Shown here piece after piece: positions 1-6,707 of a stretch of DNA of 14,309 nt. Location: NCBI GenBank assembly GCA_027067015.1, contig JAMOMS010000064.1, positions 1 through 14,309 of the forward strand, written 5' to 3'. Position numbers and translations under genes: made by a program. Within the stretch, counting starts at the first letter, position 1. Each line of letters begins with the position of its first letter. Source of the DNA: Campylobacterales bacterium. GTDB lineage: Bacteria > Campylobacterota > Campylobacteria > Campylobacterales > Hydrogenimonadaceae. The notes beneath the pieces were generated by a model, which searched no databases, was not told where the DNA came from, and worked only from the letters and a program-made list of their open reading frames with translations.

Positions 1-447
1 GACGGGCCCGATACCGCCATGGCCAAGTCGGCGGTGATTGTCAAGATGACCCGCGTCATCATGATCGCGCCGATGCTGATTCTGCTGGGGCTCTACCTCT
101 CCTACAGCGCCAAAAAAAGCGGCGGCGAAGGGGGCGGCGTGAAGCTGGTGATTCCGTGGTTCGCCGTCTATTTCATCGGTATGGCGGGGGTCAATTCCCT
201 GATTCAGGGGTATATCGAAAACGGCGCGAGTGAAAGTACGGCCGCCGCGATTCAAAACACGATAGCCACCATCAACCAGGTCGACACCTTCTTGCTGACC
301 ATGGCGATGACGGCGTTGGGCATGGGAACGCGTTTTGCCAAGTTCAAAGGGCTGGGACTCGCGCCCCTCTATACCGCCGGGGCGATGTTTGTCTGGCTGG
401 TGGTAGGCGGCTACTTTGTCACCAAAGGGGTGACGGCGATTTTCTAA
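1..447 (+). CDS. YeiH/UPF0324 family membrane transporter, C-terminal part (5' truncated)
   Basis: The reading frame is open from base 1 and ends at TAA 445-447, so this is the last 148 or so residues of a longer protein; the internal ATG at 19 is not a start. The family consists of inner-membrane proteins annotated as putative sulfate exporters, usually about 350 residues, with weak experimental support for the substrate. Family signs are the VKMTRVIMIAP segment near the window edge, the VIPWFAVYF helix, and the DTFLLTMAMTALGMGTRF segment followed by a last hydrophobic helix (FVWLVVGGYFV). These align well from memory with the C-terminus of E. coli YeiH. Three or four membrane helices are visible. 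The substrate cannot be read from the sequence. No clear terminator follows; the next gene has its own -10 element 50 bases downstream. Confidence 0.85.
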   Translation, partial: DGPDTAMAKSAVIVKMTRVIMIAPMLILLGLYLSYSAKKSGGEGGGVKLVIPWFAVYFIGMAGVNSLIQGYIENGASESTAAAIQNTIATINQVDTFLLTMAMTALGMGTRFAKFKGLGLAPLYTAGAMFVWLVVGGYFVTKGVTAIF

Positions 448-494
448 GAAAGAAAAATTCCTAGGAAATATTAACATTCTATTTACGTTCATTT

Positions 495-502
495 TGTATA
501 AT
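495..502 (+). promoter_or_regulatory. Extended -10 element for the GT2/LAB_N/GT39 operon
   Basis: A TG dinucleotide at 495-496 is followed directly by a perfect TATAAT at 497-502. A TTAACA at 471-476 is too far upstream (20 nt spacer) to be a good -35 box, but Campylobacterota housekeeping promoters often rely on an extended -10 and AT-rich upstream DNA, which is present at 448-494. The predicted transcript would begin near 508-510, giving a leader of about 20 nt before the ATG at 528. Confidence 0.6.
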
Positions 503-527
503 GCTCTCTTCTATGAAAGAGAGTATG

Positions 528-1250
528 ATGAAGCGTATGACCATTGTGATTCCGGTCTATAACGAGGCGGAGAACCTTCCCCGTTTACGGCGGGTTTTGC
601 ACGACTATCTGGCCGAAAGCCCGGTTGAGACGAAAATTTTACTGGTAGACGACGGCTCGACCGACGGTGGACTGGAAGAGATTCGGGTCATGTGCGAAGA
701 TCCGCGGTTCGACTATTTGGCGTTTGCGCAAAATCGTGGGCTCAGCACGGCGATCAAAGCGGGGTTTTCTTGTGCCGATACCCCTTTGGTCGGCTATATG
801 GACGCCGATTTGCAAACGACACCGTTCGATTTTGACAAACTTCTTTCCTTTATCGACGAATATGAAGCGGTGGTCGGTTACAGAGAGAAGCGGCGGGATA
901 CGCTCGCTAAACGGATACAGTCCCGTCTGGCCAATGCCGTACGGCGCCGATTGATCGGTGACGGGATCATCGATACCGGCTGTCCCTTGAAACTTTTTCG
1001 GATTGAGGCGGTACGGAACATTCCCTTTTTTGACGGTATGCACAGGTTTCTCCCCGCTCTTATCATGATGGAAGGGGGACGGGTGAAACAGGTGCCCGTT
1101 CGCCATTTTGAGAGGGTGGCGGGCTATTCAAAATTCAACCTTTTCAACCGCTCCCTTCGGCCTCTTCAGGATATGCTGGCTTTTCGTTGGATGCGTGCCA
1201 GGCGTATCGAGTATCGTATCAAAGCCTCCTCTCTTCAGAGGTGTGAATAA
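528..1250 (+). CDS. Family 2 glycosyltransferase, soluble DPM1/ArnC-like, probable polyprenyl-phosphate sugar transferase
   Basis: This 240-residue GT-A enzyme probably transfers a nucleotide-sugar to a polyprenyl phosphate at the cytoplasmic face. Visible motifs are the N-terminal TIVIPVYNEAENLP strand (5-18), DDGSTDG (41-47), the metal-binding DADLQ (92-96), DTGCPLKLFR (149-158) and HRFLP (172-176). It lacks the two C-terminal membrane helices of ArnC and GtrB, so it resembles the soluble DPM1 type and ends in a basic tail. Start choice: in-frame ATGs occur at 501, 513, 525, 528 and 537. The one at 501 overlaps the -10 element and cannot be in the mRNA. The one at 528 has the purine stretch 515-523 at a workable distance; 537 is also possible. 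Its stop TAA shares a base with the next start (TAATG). The sugar is unknown. Confidence 0.87.
   Translation: MKRMTIVIPVYNEAENLPRLRRVLHDYLAESPVETKILLVDDGSTDGGLEEIRVMCEDPRFDYLAFAQNRGLSTAIKAGFSCADTPLVGYMDADLQTTPFDFDKLLSFIDEYEAVVGYREKRRDTLAKRIQSRLANAVRRRLIGDGIIDTGCPLKLFRIEAVRNIPFFDGMHRFLPALIMMEGGRVKQVPVRHFERVAGYSKFNLFNRSLRPLQDMLAFRWMRARRIEYRIKASSLQRCE
1228..1241 (+). promoter_or_regulatory. Hairpin masking the ribosome binding site of the LAB_N gene
   Basis: CCTCT (1228-1232) can pair perfectly with AGAGG (1237-1241) over a 4-nt CTTC loop. AGAGG is also the best Shine-Dalgarno match for the ATG at 1250, 8 nt away. Ribosomes finishing the GT2 gene would open this stem, so translation of the two genes is probably coupled. 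The stem is only 5 bp, so the effect is an inference. Confidence 0.35.
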
Positions 1251-1882
1251 TGGTGCATACCGTATACGGTATAGGTTTTTTGGCCCAGGCACTCTTCTCG
1301 GCCCGGACGCTGGTACAGTGGATCGGATCGGAGCGGGTTCGGTATGTGGTGACGCCGAGTCTTTATTGGAAATTGAGTGTATTGGCATCTGTTTTGATGT
1401 TTGTGTACGGGTGGTTGCGGGATGATTTCGCGATCGTGTTGGGCCAGGCGCTTACCTACGGGGTCTATCTGCGAAATCTCCATCTCCAGAAAGAGTGGGA
1501 GAAGCTCTCCCCCTGGGTTCGCGCTCTGCTGTTGGGGATGCCGGCGGCGGTCGTGCTTTACGGACTGGCTGACGGAGAGGCCCACCGGGCACGTTTTTTC
1601 CACAACGAGGCAATCCCTTTTTGGTTATTGGTATGGGGGAGCGCGGCCCAGATTCTTTTTACCCTCCGTTTTGTCTACCAGTGGATCGTTTCGGAGAAGA
1701 TGCGCCGATCCCACCTTCCGGCGGGATTTTGGGTATTGAGCCTGATGGGATCGGGCATGATCGTGTTATATGCCCTGTGGCGCAAGGATCCCGTTTTGCT
1801 GCTCGGCCAGCTTTTTGGAACCGTGGTCTATTGGCGTAACCTGCGTTTTATTCTCCGTGAGAGGATGGGGCGCGTGAGGTGA
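1250..1882 (+). CDS. Tandem LAB_N-domain membrane protein, predicted 7 helices
   Basis: This 210-residue protein contains two copies of the unit known as the lipid-A-disaccharide synthase N-terminal domain (LAB_N, PF07578), without any LpxB catalytic part. Copy A spans about 8-78 and copy B about 128-198. Matching landmarks are LVQWIGSE and VYQWIVSE, FVYGWLRDDFAIVLGQ and VLYALWRKDPVLLLGQ, and VYLRNL and VYWRNL at the ends. Each copy holds three hydrophobic segments, and one more (about 90-107) lies between them, giving a 3-1-3 plan. The biochemical role of LAB_N is not established. Its place between a polyprenyl-sugar-type GT2 and an ArnT-like GT39 suggests a role in moving or presenting the lipid-linked sugar. 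Its start overlaps the previous stop by 1 nt and its stop overlaps the next start by 4 nt (GTGA). Confidence 0.85.
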   Translation: MVHTVYGIGFLAQALFSARTLVQWIGSERVRYVVTPSLYWKLSVLASVLMFVYGWLRDDFAIVLGQALTYGVYLRNLHLQKEWEKLSPWVRALLLGMPAAVVLYGLADGEAHRARFFHNEAIPFWLLVWGSAAQILFTLRFVYQWIVSEKMRRSHLPAGFWVLSLMGSGMIVLYALWRKDPVLLLGQLFGTVVYWRNLRFILRERMGRVR

Positions 1883-3489
1883 GAGGGAAAACCGGGGGTG
1901 TGTGGCTACTGGCGGCGCTTGGCGTATTGTTGTGGTGGAGCGCGGGGTGGTACGGCGTTATTGAAACCAGTGACGCCCGGTATGCCGAGATAGCCCGTGA
2001 GATGCTGGTAAACGGGGATTGGCTCCACCCCTCTCTTCTGGGTATTCACCACTACCACAAGCCCCCCGTGACCTATTGGTTGGCGGCCTTGGGTATGGAG
2101 TGGTTCGGGGTCAACCCTTTCGGGGCCCGTTTTTTTCTGCAGGCGGCGTTACTGTTGCAGCTTTGGCTTCTTTTTCGCCTGACGCGGACTTTGGGTATGG
2201 CACGTCAGGGCGCCTTTTGGACGGCGGGTATCTACCTCTCCTTCTGGTTGGTGTTGGCGTCGGTAAGAAACCTGACGACCGACGCCTTTTTGACAACGGC
2301 GGAACTGGGTGCCGTTTATCTGTGGGCGGCCTATCGCTTGCGGGGCGGAATATGGCGACTCTATCTTATGGCGGCCGTACTCGGCGCGGGTTTTATGATC
2401 AAAGGGCCCGTGACGGTTGTGGTGCCCGCCATGTTTATGCTGGCGTGCCGGCAGATCGGCACGCCCTTTCGTACGGGTTGGCATCGATGGGGGGCGGTCG
2501 CGCTTTTTACGGTAACGGCCGGGTGGTGGTTCGTCTATCTCGCTTACGAGAATCCGGCGTTTTGGAGTTATTTTATCGAGCACCAAACGGTTGAACGGTT
2601 CGCCAAAAATGTTTTTCACCGTCATGAGCCTTTCTGGTACTACTGGCTCTATGTTCCTTTGGCCGGGTTGCCGTGGTTGGGGCTACTGCCGTGGCTGGCC
2701 TATCGGCAACGGCGTCGCGGGGGGGTGCCGACGTGTGCCGGGCGATTGATGGTGGCGACGGCCGTGGCGATTCTCTTCTTTTCCCTCTCCGAATCCAAGC
2801 GGATCCTGTATGTCTTACCGCTCTATCCTCTCCTTGCGTTGGTACTGGGCATGATGCTGGATCGGGCCGATGAAACCGAACGGCGGGTCGTGCGCCTGAC
2901 GGCACGCTGGTTCGCGGTGGCGGTTGGCGCGGTATTGGGTGCGGCGTTTGTCTATATTCTGCCGGGGGCGCAAAAACTTCTGGGTGCGGCGGTTTTTGGG
3001 ATCGGGGGCGCTTTGTGGTACTGGTTGGGGCGCTGTGGCAGGCCCAACGCGCCGGTTTGGGGTATCGCCTCGCTCTCTCTTGTCGTGATGGTGGCGGTCT
3101 CCCTGGCGATCTCGTGGCGTCCCGACCTGGTTCGCACCCCGGTCGCCGTAGCGGCGTGGATGAAAGCCCGGCACCTTGAGAATCGTCCCGTTTTGGTATA
3201 TGACCGACGTCTGCCGTCGCTGGCTTTTCATCTGCGGCGCCCCATCATCAGCCTGTATGACGGCAGTCGCTCTTTAAACCGTGAAACGCAGTTTGAGACC
3301 GACGATCGTTGGAAAACGACTCTTTTCAATCTCAAGCGTCTCTCCGAACATCGTCGGCTACGCGCTCAACTGGATGGTCAACCCTATGTGGTTGTTACCT
3401 ACAGAAAAAAAATTCCTCCCTATCGGGCATGGCTGTTACATCCTTTGCGTCATTCCCATCGAATCGGTGAATGGGTGATCTACTACTGA
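1879..3489 (+). CDS. ArnT-like family 39 membrane glycosyltransferase (PMT_2)
   Basis: This 536-residue integral membrane protein probably takes a sugar from a polyprenyl-phosphate donor on the periplasmic side and moves it to a lipid or protein acceptor. The N-terminus has the family pattern: a first membrane helix (8-26), the loop acidic residue in TSDARYAEIAREML (30-43; D32 corresponds to the catalytic Asp region of ArnT/PMT), DW at 47-48 and HKPPVTYWL (60-68). A second acidic site follows in RNLTTDAF. About a dozen helices fill the middle, and a roughly 120-residue soluble domain (from about 415) closes the protein. It starts with GTG at 1879, overlapping the upstream stop. It converges on the epimerase gene with a 7-nt overlap. 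ArnT uses aminoarabinose, but none of the aminoarabinose-making genes is here, so the sugar and acceptor stay open. Confidence 0.88.
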   Translation: MRGKTGGVWLLAALGVLLWWSAGWYGVIETSDARYAEIAREMLVNGDWLHPSLLGIHHYHKPPVTYWLAALGMEWFGVNPFGARFFLQAALLLQLWLLFRLTRTLGMARQGAFWTAGIYLSFWLVLASVRNLTTDAFLTTAELGAVYLWAAYRLRGGIWRLYLMAAVLGAGFMIKGPVTVVVPAMFMLACRQIGTPFRTGWHRWGAVALFTVTAGWWFVYLAYENPAFWSYFIEHQTVERFAKNVFHRHEPFWYYWLYVPLAGLPWLGLLPWLAYRQRRRGGVPTCAGRLMVATAVAILFFSLSESKRILYVLPLYPLLALVLGMMLDRADETERRVVRLTARWFAVAVGAVLGAAFVYILPGAQKLLGAAVFGIGGALWYWLGRCGRPNAPVWGIASLSLVVMVAVSLAISWRPDLVRTPVAVAAWMKARHLENRPVLVYDRRLPSLAFHLRRPIISLYDGSRSLNRETQFETDDRWKTTLFNLKRLSEHRRLRAQLDGQPYVVVTYRKKIPPYRAWLLHPLRHSHRIGEWVIYY

Positions 3490-4505
3490 TTTTTTGCGCC
3501 CAAAAAAGAAAGAGTCGGCGAAGCGTAGAGCAAAGGGCTGTCCAGGTCGGCGTAGCGGATAGTTTGGGGAAAAAGCGCGCAAAGGGCCCGTGCCGCCTCG
3601 ATGGAGGCGGGGGTTTCAAGCATGGAGCCCATCATGCACGTGACACCTCGCGCTTCGCACCATGCCAAAATCTCTTTGGCTTTGGCGATACCGCCGCACT
3701 TCATCAATTTGACGTTGATCATGTGGGCCGCTTCGGTTTTAATTACCGTTTGCACCTCTTCGAGCGAAAAGGCCGACTCATCAGCCAGAATGGGGATGGG
3801 ACCAAGGCGTGTAAGGCGGCGCATACCCTCCAAATCGCCTGCCGGCAGGGGCTGTTCGATCAGTTCGACGCCAAGCTCCGTCACGGCCTCAATCACTTCA
3901 AGGGCGTCGCCCTCCCTCCAACCCTGGTTGGCGTCCAGCAGTAGCGTGGCCTCTGGCGCGGCTTTTCGCACGGCACGGACCCTTTGGATATCGGGTTTGA
4001 CGCCCTCTCCCAGCTTGATCTTGAGGATCTTCAGCCCTTTGGCGACAAACTCCGCCGACTGGGTAGCCATGGCGTCGGGCGCGTCCAGGCTCACCGTCAC
4101 CGCTGTCTCTATTTGCGACTCCACGTTAGCGCCCAGAAACCGCCACAGCGGCAGTTTCGCTTTTTGGGCCGCCAGATTGTGCAGGGCTATGTCGAGGCAG
4201 GCTTTGGCAGAGGTGTGACCTTTGCAGGTGCCGTGTATCGCGGCCAGCGCCTCTGTCAGCGTCAGGCGTTGGCCCATGAGGGCAGGTAGCAACCTCTCTT
4301 GCAAGACGGTACGCATACTCTCTATCGACTCCCCCGTAATCGCTTCGGTCGGCGGGGCTTCCCCGATGCCGATATGTCCAGATTCATCATAGAGTATCAA
4401 CCGTAGCGCCGTTGCCGTTTCGACCCGACGCAAGGCCGTGACGAAGGGAGTTTGAAGCGGAATATGAACGGTCGTTATTTTGTAGTGTATCGGTGCGAGG
4501 ATCAT
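3483..4505 (-). CDS. Enolase-superfamily dipeptide epimerase (L-Ala-D/L-Glu epimerase type)
   Basis: This 340-residue enzyme of the mandelate racemase/muconate-lactonizing group probably epimerises L-Ala-D-Glu from murein breakdown to L-Ala-L-Glu in the cytoplasm, so that the dipeptide can be reused. Catalytic features are the KIK motif (K162 and K164), three metal-binding acids in LLLDANQGW (D191), LIEQPLP (E217) and ILADESAF (D242), and a lysine on the opposite side in INVKLMKCGG (K266). The N-terminal capping domain (1-125) includes the substrate loop around GEAPPTEAITGE. Start choice: ATG at 4505 gives a normal N-terminus; an upstream TTG at 4544 would add 13 residues unlike the family. 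No Shine-Dalgarno precedes the ATG, and a TACAAT lies 5 nt upstream. Specificity among dipeptides cannot be fixed by reading alone. Confidence 0.88.
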   Translation of the reverse strand: MILAPIHYKITTVHIPLQTPFVTALRRVETATALRLILYDESGHIGIGEAPPTEAITGESIESMRTVLQERLLPALMGQRLTLTEALAAIHGTCKGHTSAKACLDIALHNLAAQKAKLPLWRFLGANVESQIETAVTVSLDAPDAMATQSAEFVAKGLKILKIKLGEGVKPDIQRVRAVRKAAPEATLLLDANQGWREGDALEVIEAVTELGVELIEQPLPAGDLEGMRRLTRLGPIPILADESAFSLEEVQTVIKTEAAHMINVKLMKCGGIAKAKEILAWCEARGVTCMMGSMLETPASIEAARALCALFPQTIRYADLDSPLLYASPTLSFLGAKNQ

Positions 4506-4510
4506 AAGAG

Positions 4511-4516
4511 ATTGTA
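4511..4516 (-). promoter_or_regulatory. Candidate -10 element of the epimerase gene, leaderless spacing
   Basis: On the minus strand TACAAT (4516 to 4511) ends 5 nt before the ATG at 4505, so transcription would begin at or next to the A of the start codon. No ribosome binding site is visible in front of this ATG, which fits a leaderless mRNA. A -35 match is weak (TTGCTT with a 19-nt spacer). Confidence 0.35.
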
Positions 4517-4554
4517 GCGCACTTTTTGCCCAAATAAGCAACAACTCAATCCGA

Positions 4555-4560
4555 TATAAT
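4555..4560 (+). promoter_or_regulatory. Candidate -10 element for the small ORF
   Basis: A perfect TATAAT sits at 4555-4560, 61 nt before the ATG at 4622, with transcription expected from about 4567. No good -35 box is seen at standard spacing. The leader would include a small hairpin, CGCAA (4584-4588) pairing with TTGCG (4596-4600) around a 7-nt loop. Confidence 0.45.
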
Positions 4561-4621
4561 TGGCATTAAGACAAAGCACAAAACGCAACGTGAAATTGCG
4601 CAAGGCAACAAGGATGGAACA

Positions 4622-4864
4622 ATGGCCGATGAGATACGCCTGGCCAGCCCCTTTGACAGGGAGGGACAGATTTTGGGCTTTTACGCAACGGTGGGACTTT
4701 GGGCCCTGATGCTTTATGCCGTGTGGCGAAACGTGGGTGTCGACCCGGTGGCGCGACGGCAAAGGCGCGGGGCAAAAGGTCACCGGGGCCACAAACTGCG
4801 CCTTAAAGGGCGAGGGAGTATGATGATTTGTGCTTTATTGGCGCTTCGAGGCGATTTTGCCTGA
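4622..4864 (+). CDS. Small hypothetical protein with one predicted membrane helix
   Basis: I do not recognise this 80-residue protein. Support for it being real: an AAGGA ribosome binding site (4610-4614) 7 nt before the ATG, a perfect TATAAT upstream, codons resembling those of the neighbouring genes, and no other candidate in the 386 nt between the epimerase start and the DUF819 stop. The predicted protein has a polar N-terminus (MADEIRLASPFDREGQ), a hydrophobic stretch at about 17-36 (ILGFYATVGLWALMLYAVWR), then a strongly basic region (44-65) with many Arg, Lys and His residues, and a short hydrophobic C-terminus. Positive charge after the helix suggests an N-out, C-in orientation. The basic half is less convincing as protein, so the gene might end differently in relatives or the region may instead encode a structured RNA. 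Confidence 0.45.
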   Translation: MADEIRLASPFDREGQILGFYATVGLWALMLYAVWRNVGVDPVARRQRRGAKGHRGHKLRLKGRGSMMICALLALRGDFA

Positions 4865-4891
4865 GGCCTTTTGCTCCCGTGAAATAGATGC

Positions 4892-6025
4892 TTAGCTCGC
4901 CAGAAGCTGTAGCATATACCCCACCGCCAGGCCGCCCACGGTGCCTGTCAGGTAGCCCGCGACGGCCATCAGCACGGCGACGGGAACAAGGCTTTTGTCG
5001 TAGGCGGCGGCGAGAATGGGGGCGCTGGCGGCGCCGCCGATGTTGGCCAGCGAAGCGACGCCGATGCTGAAAAGATCGAGCCTGAAGAGTCTGGCGGCCA
5101 GCACCAAAAGGGCGCCGTGAAGCGCGAGAACGGCAAAACCGGCGGCCAGGTAGAGCGGAATGGCCGAAAGGTCGCCGAAACGGGCCCGTGAGCCGATCAG
5201 CGCCACCAGGAGCAGTAGCATGGTCTGGGCCAGCTCCTGAGAGCCGTTAAGGCGCCCCAAAAAAGTGCGGGCGCCCAACAAACCCAGCAATGAGGCGATC
5301 AGCACGCTCCAGGCGGTGGTGCCAAGAAGCGGCAGATGCGCCGCCGTAAGGCGTGAGATCAGGGCGGCCAGCAGTGCGAAAGCCAGCAGGAGCCAGTAGC
5401 GGCGGGGGCCGACGGTGCAGGCGCATCCCAGCGCCGGACTTTGCGCGGCTTTCGCGTCGGTCGCCTTACTCCAGGCGTTGAAGCGGGGGGCGTAGGGCAC
5501 CAGGGCCAGCAAAAAGGCGACCCATACCCCGTAGCAGAGGGCGTCTACCGCCAGGGCGTACCCCATGGCGCCGTCGCCGACCCCGAAAGCGTCGCCTACG
5601 GCGAGCATATTGGCCGTGCCGCCCATCCAGCTTCCCGCCAGGGCCGCGAAGAGTCCCGCCTCCTTTTGCGTGAAACCAAAAAGGGCAAACACTGTCACGA
5701 AAGCGACCATAATGGAGAGGGTGGCGGCGGCATAGGCGATGAGCAGGCGGCGTCCCAGCGCGAGAAATCGGCGCAGGTCGACGGTGAGCATCATCAAAAA
5801 GAGCATGGCCGGCAAAAGGTTGCCCTTGGCGGTGGCGTAGACGGTGTCGATGGCTTCATTGCGAGCAAAGAGTCCGTTGTTGGCCATCACGGCCGATACG
5901 GCGTAGATAAGGACGACGGCAGGCAGATACTTAAAGAGCGGGCGGGCCCGTTGTTGGCGCTCCAGTATGCCGAAAAACGCCGCAATGGCCCCCACGCCCA
6001 GCAGGTAGCCCAGCGGGGTGGTCAT
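4892..6025 (-). CDS. DUF819 (YjcL-like) family integral membrane protein
   Basis: This protein of about 377 residues is almost entirely hydrophobic, with roughly ten or eleven membrane helices. Family landmarks are AGSWMGGTANMLAV (about 131-144), the second copy-like motif ANIGGAASAPILAAAY (about 328-343), and the last helices LMAVAGYLTGTVGGLAVGY. The two glycine- and alanine-rich motifs in the two halves suggest an inverted-repeat transporter fold, which is an inference. No substrate is known for the family. It is the last gene of the leftward operon: its ATG at 6025 overlaps the amidase stop by 1 nt (TGATG); a GTG at 6028 would add one residue and give a 4-nt overlap. No strong terminator follows; an AGGC/GCCT stem at 4852-4865 is too short to call. 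Confidence 0.85.
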   Translation of the reverse strand: MTTPLGYLLGVGAIAAFFGILERQQRARPLFKYLPAVVLIYAVSAVMANNGLFARNEAIDTVYATAKGNLLPAMLFLMMLTVDLRRFLALGRRLLIAYAAATLSIMVAFVTVFALFGFTQKEAGLFAALAGSWMGGTANMLAVGDAFGVGDGAMGYALAVDALCYGVWVAFLLALVPYAPRFNAWSKATDAKAAQSPALGCACTVGPRRYWLLLAFALLAALISRLTAAHLPLLGTTAWSVLIASLLGLLGARTFLGRLNGSQELAQTMLLLLVALIGSRARFGDLSAIPLYLAAGFAVLALHGALLVLAARLFRLDLFSIGVASLANIGGAASAPILAAAYDKSLVPVAVLMAVAGYLTGTVGGLAVGYMLQLLAS

Positions 6026-6705
6026 CACGGCTCGTGGCGCAGGTTATGCACAAGCGCGCGCAGTTTTTTCATGAAAGCCTCTCCCGGGTCTTGCTTTTGG
6101 GTGCGGTAGTCGGGGTCTTTCTCTTTCCAAAGGGGTGAGTTCTCAAACTTCGTGTACTCATAGTGGCCGATAAGGTAGCGGATAGTCGGGTAGCGGGTGG
6201 CCAGGTAAAAAACCAGCTCCGCGTCGGCTTTGAGCTGGGCTTTGGTGAGGTCACTGCCGTCGGCTTTGCCCACGTTTTCTATGCCTATGGCGCACCAGTT
6301 GAGCCCGATGACGTGGCGGGCCATTCGGGTTTCGGGCATGAGGCGGTAGATGGTGCCGTCGCGGTCAACCAGGAAATGGGCCGAGACGTTCAGCGCCGAG
6401 GCGTCGGCGATGTCGGAGCGGCGGGCGGGCAGGCGTTCGGGGTTGAACATGGCAAACGCCTCATCCGCCGTTTGGGTGGCGGTGGTGTGGATGACGATCA
6501 TTTTGGGGGTGATGGCGGTGTCGTTGGCGTCGATGCCGTAGTGCTCTTTCATATATTTGAGTGTCAGCGCCTTGCGTTCGGGGCCAAACTGTATGGGTCG
6601 GTCGATGATGTCGGGCTTTTTGTAAGAGAGGTAGAGGGGAAAAAGCGCGGCCACCAGGGTGAGTGAGAGCAAAAGGCCAAGCAGGGCAAGCAGGGGTTTG
6701 GGCAC
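6025..6705 (-). CDS. Membrane-anchored N-acetylmuramoyl-L-alanine amidase (Amidase_2/PGRP fold)
   Basis: This 226-residue enzyme probably cleaves the amide bond between N-acetylmuramic acid and L-Ala in peptidoglycan or its fragments on the periplasmic side. It has a hydrophobic N-terminal segment (4-27) without an obvious lipobox, so it is either a membrane anchor or an uncleaved signal. Zinc-site candidates by comparison with AmpD are H73 in VIHTTAT, H181 in LIGHYEY and D206 in KQDPGEAF; SAHFLVDRDGTIYRL (108-122) and the GIENVG core strand (141-146) are typical. The start is GTG at 6705, supported by a strong AAGGAG 6 nt upstream that lies inside the end of comM. Only 2 nt separate the two genes. 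The dipeptide epimerase gene nearby acts on a later product of murein breakdown. Confidence 0.9.
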   Translation of the reverse strand: MPKPLLALLGLLLSLTLVAALFPLYLSYKKPDIIDRPIQFGPERKALTLKYMKEHYGIDANDTAITPKMIVIHTTATQTADEAFAMFNPERLPARRSDIADASALNVSAHFLVDRDGTIYRLMPETRMARHVIGLNWCAIGIENVGKADGSDLTKAQLKADAELVFYLATRYPTIRYLIGHYEYTKFENSPLWKEKDPDYRTQKQDPGEAFMKKLRALVHNLRHEP

Positions 6706-6707
6706 GG

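Noticed and set aside
448..494. TTCCTAGGAA palindrome after the YeiH-family gene as a terminator or operator
   Set aside because: The 10-bp palindrome has no loop and no T tract, and a single short palindrome is expected by chance at this length.
639..1106. Minus-strand open frame of 155 codons opposite the GT2 gene
   Set aside because: It is a shadow of a clear glycosyltransferase, with no ribosome binding site and no family resemblance.
3601..4218. Plus-strand open frame of about 205 codons opposite the epimerase
   Set aside because: Antisense to a gene with all catalytic residues; the serine- and alanine-rich translation is typical of a shadow frame.
4622..4800. Known riboswitch or housekeeping RNA (SRP, RNase P, tmRNA, cobalamin, TPP) in the gap before the DUF819 stop
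   Set aside because: None of the conserved core sequences of these RNAs could be found by eye; a covariance search would be needed to exclude divergent forms.
4850..4891. Short AGGC/GCCT stem after the small ORF as a bidirectional terminator
   Set aside because: Only four base pairs with no proper T tract on either strand.
6163..6666. Plus-strand frame of 167 codons opposite the amidase
   Set aside because: Antisense shadow; glycine- and valine-rich translation without recognisable domains.
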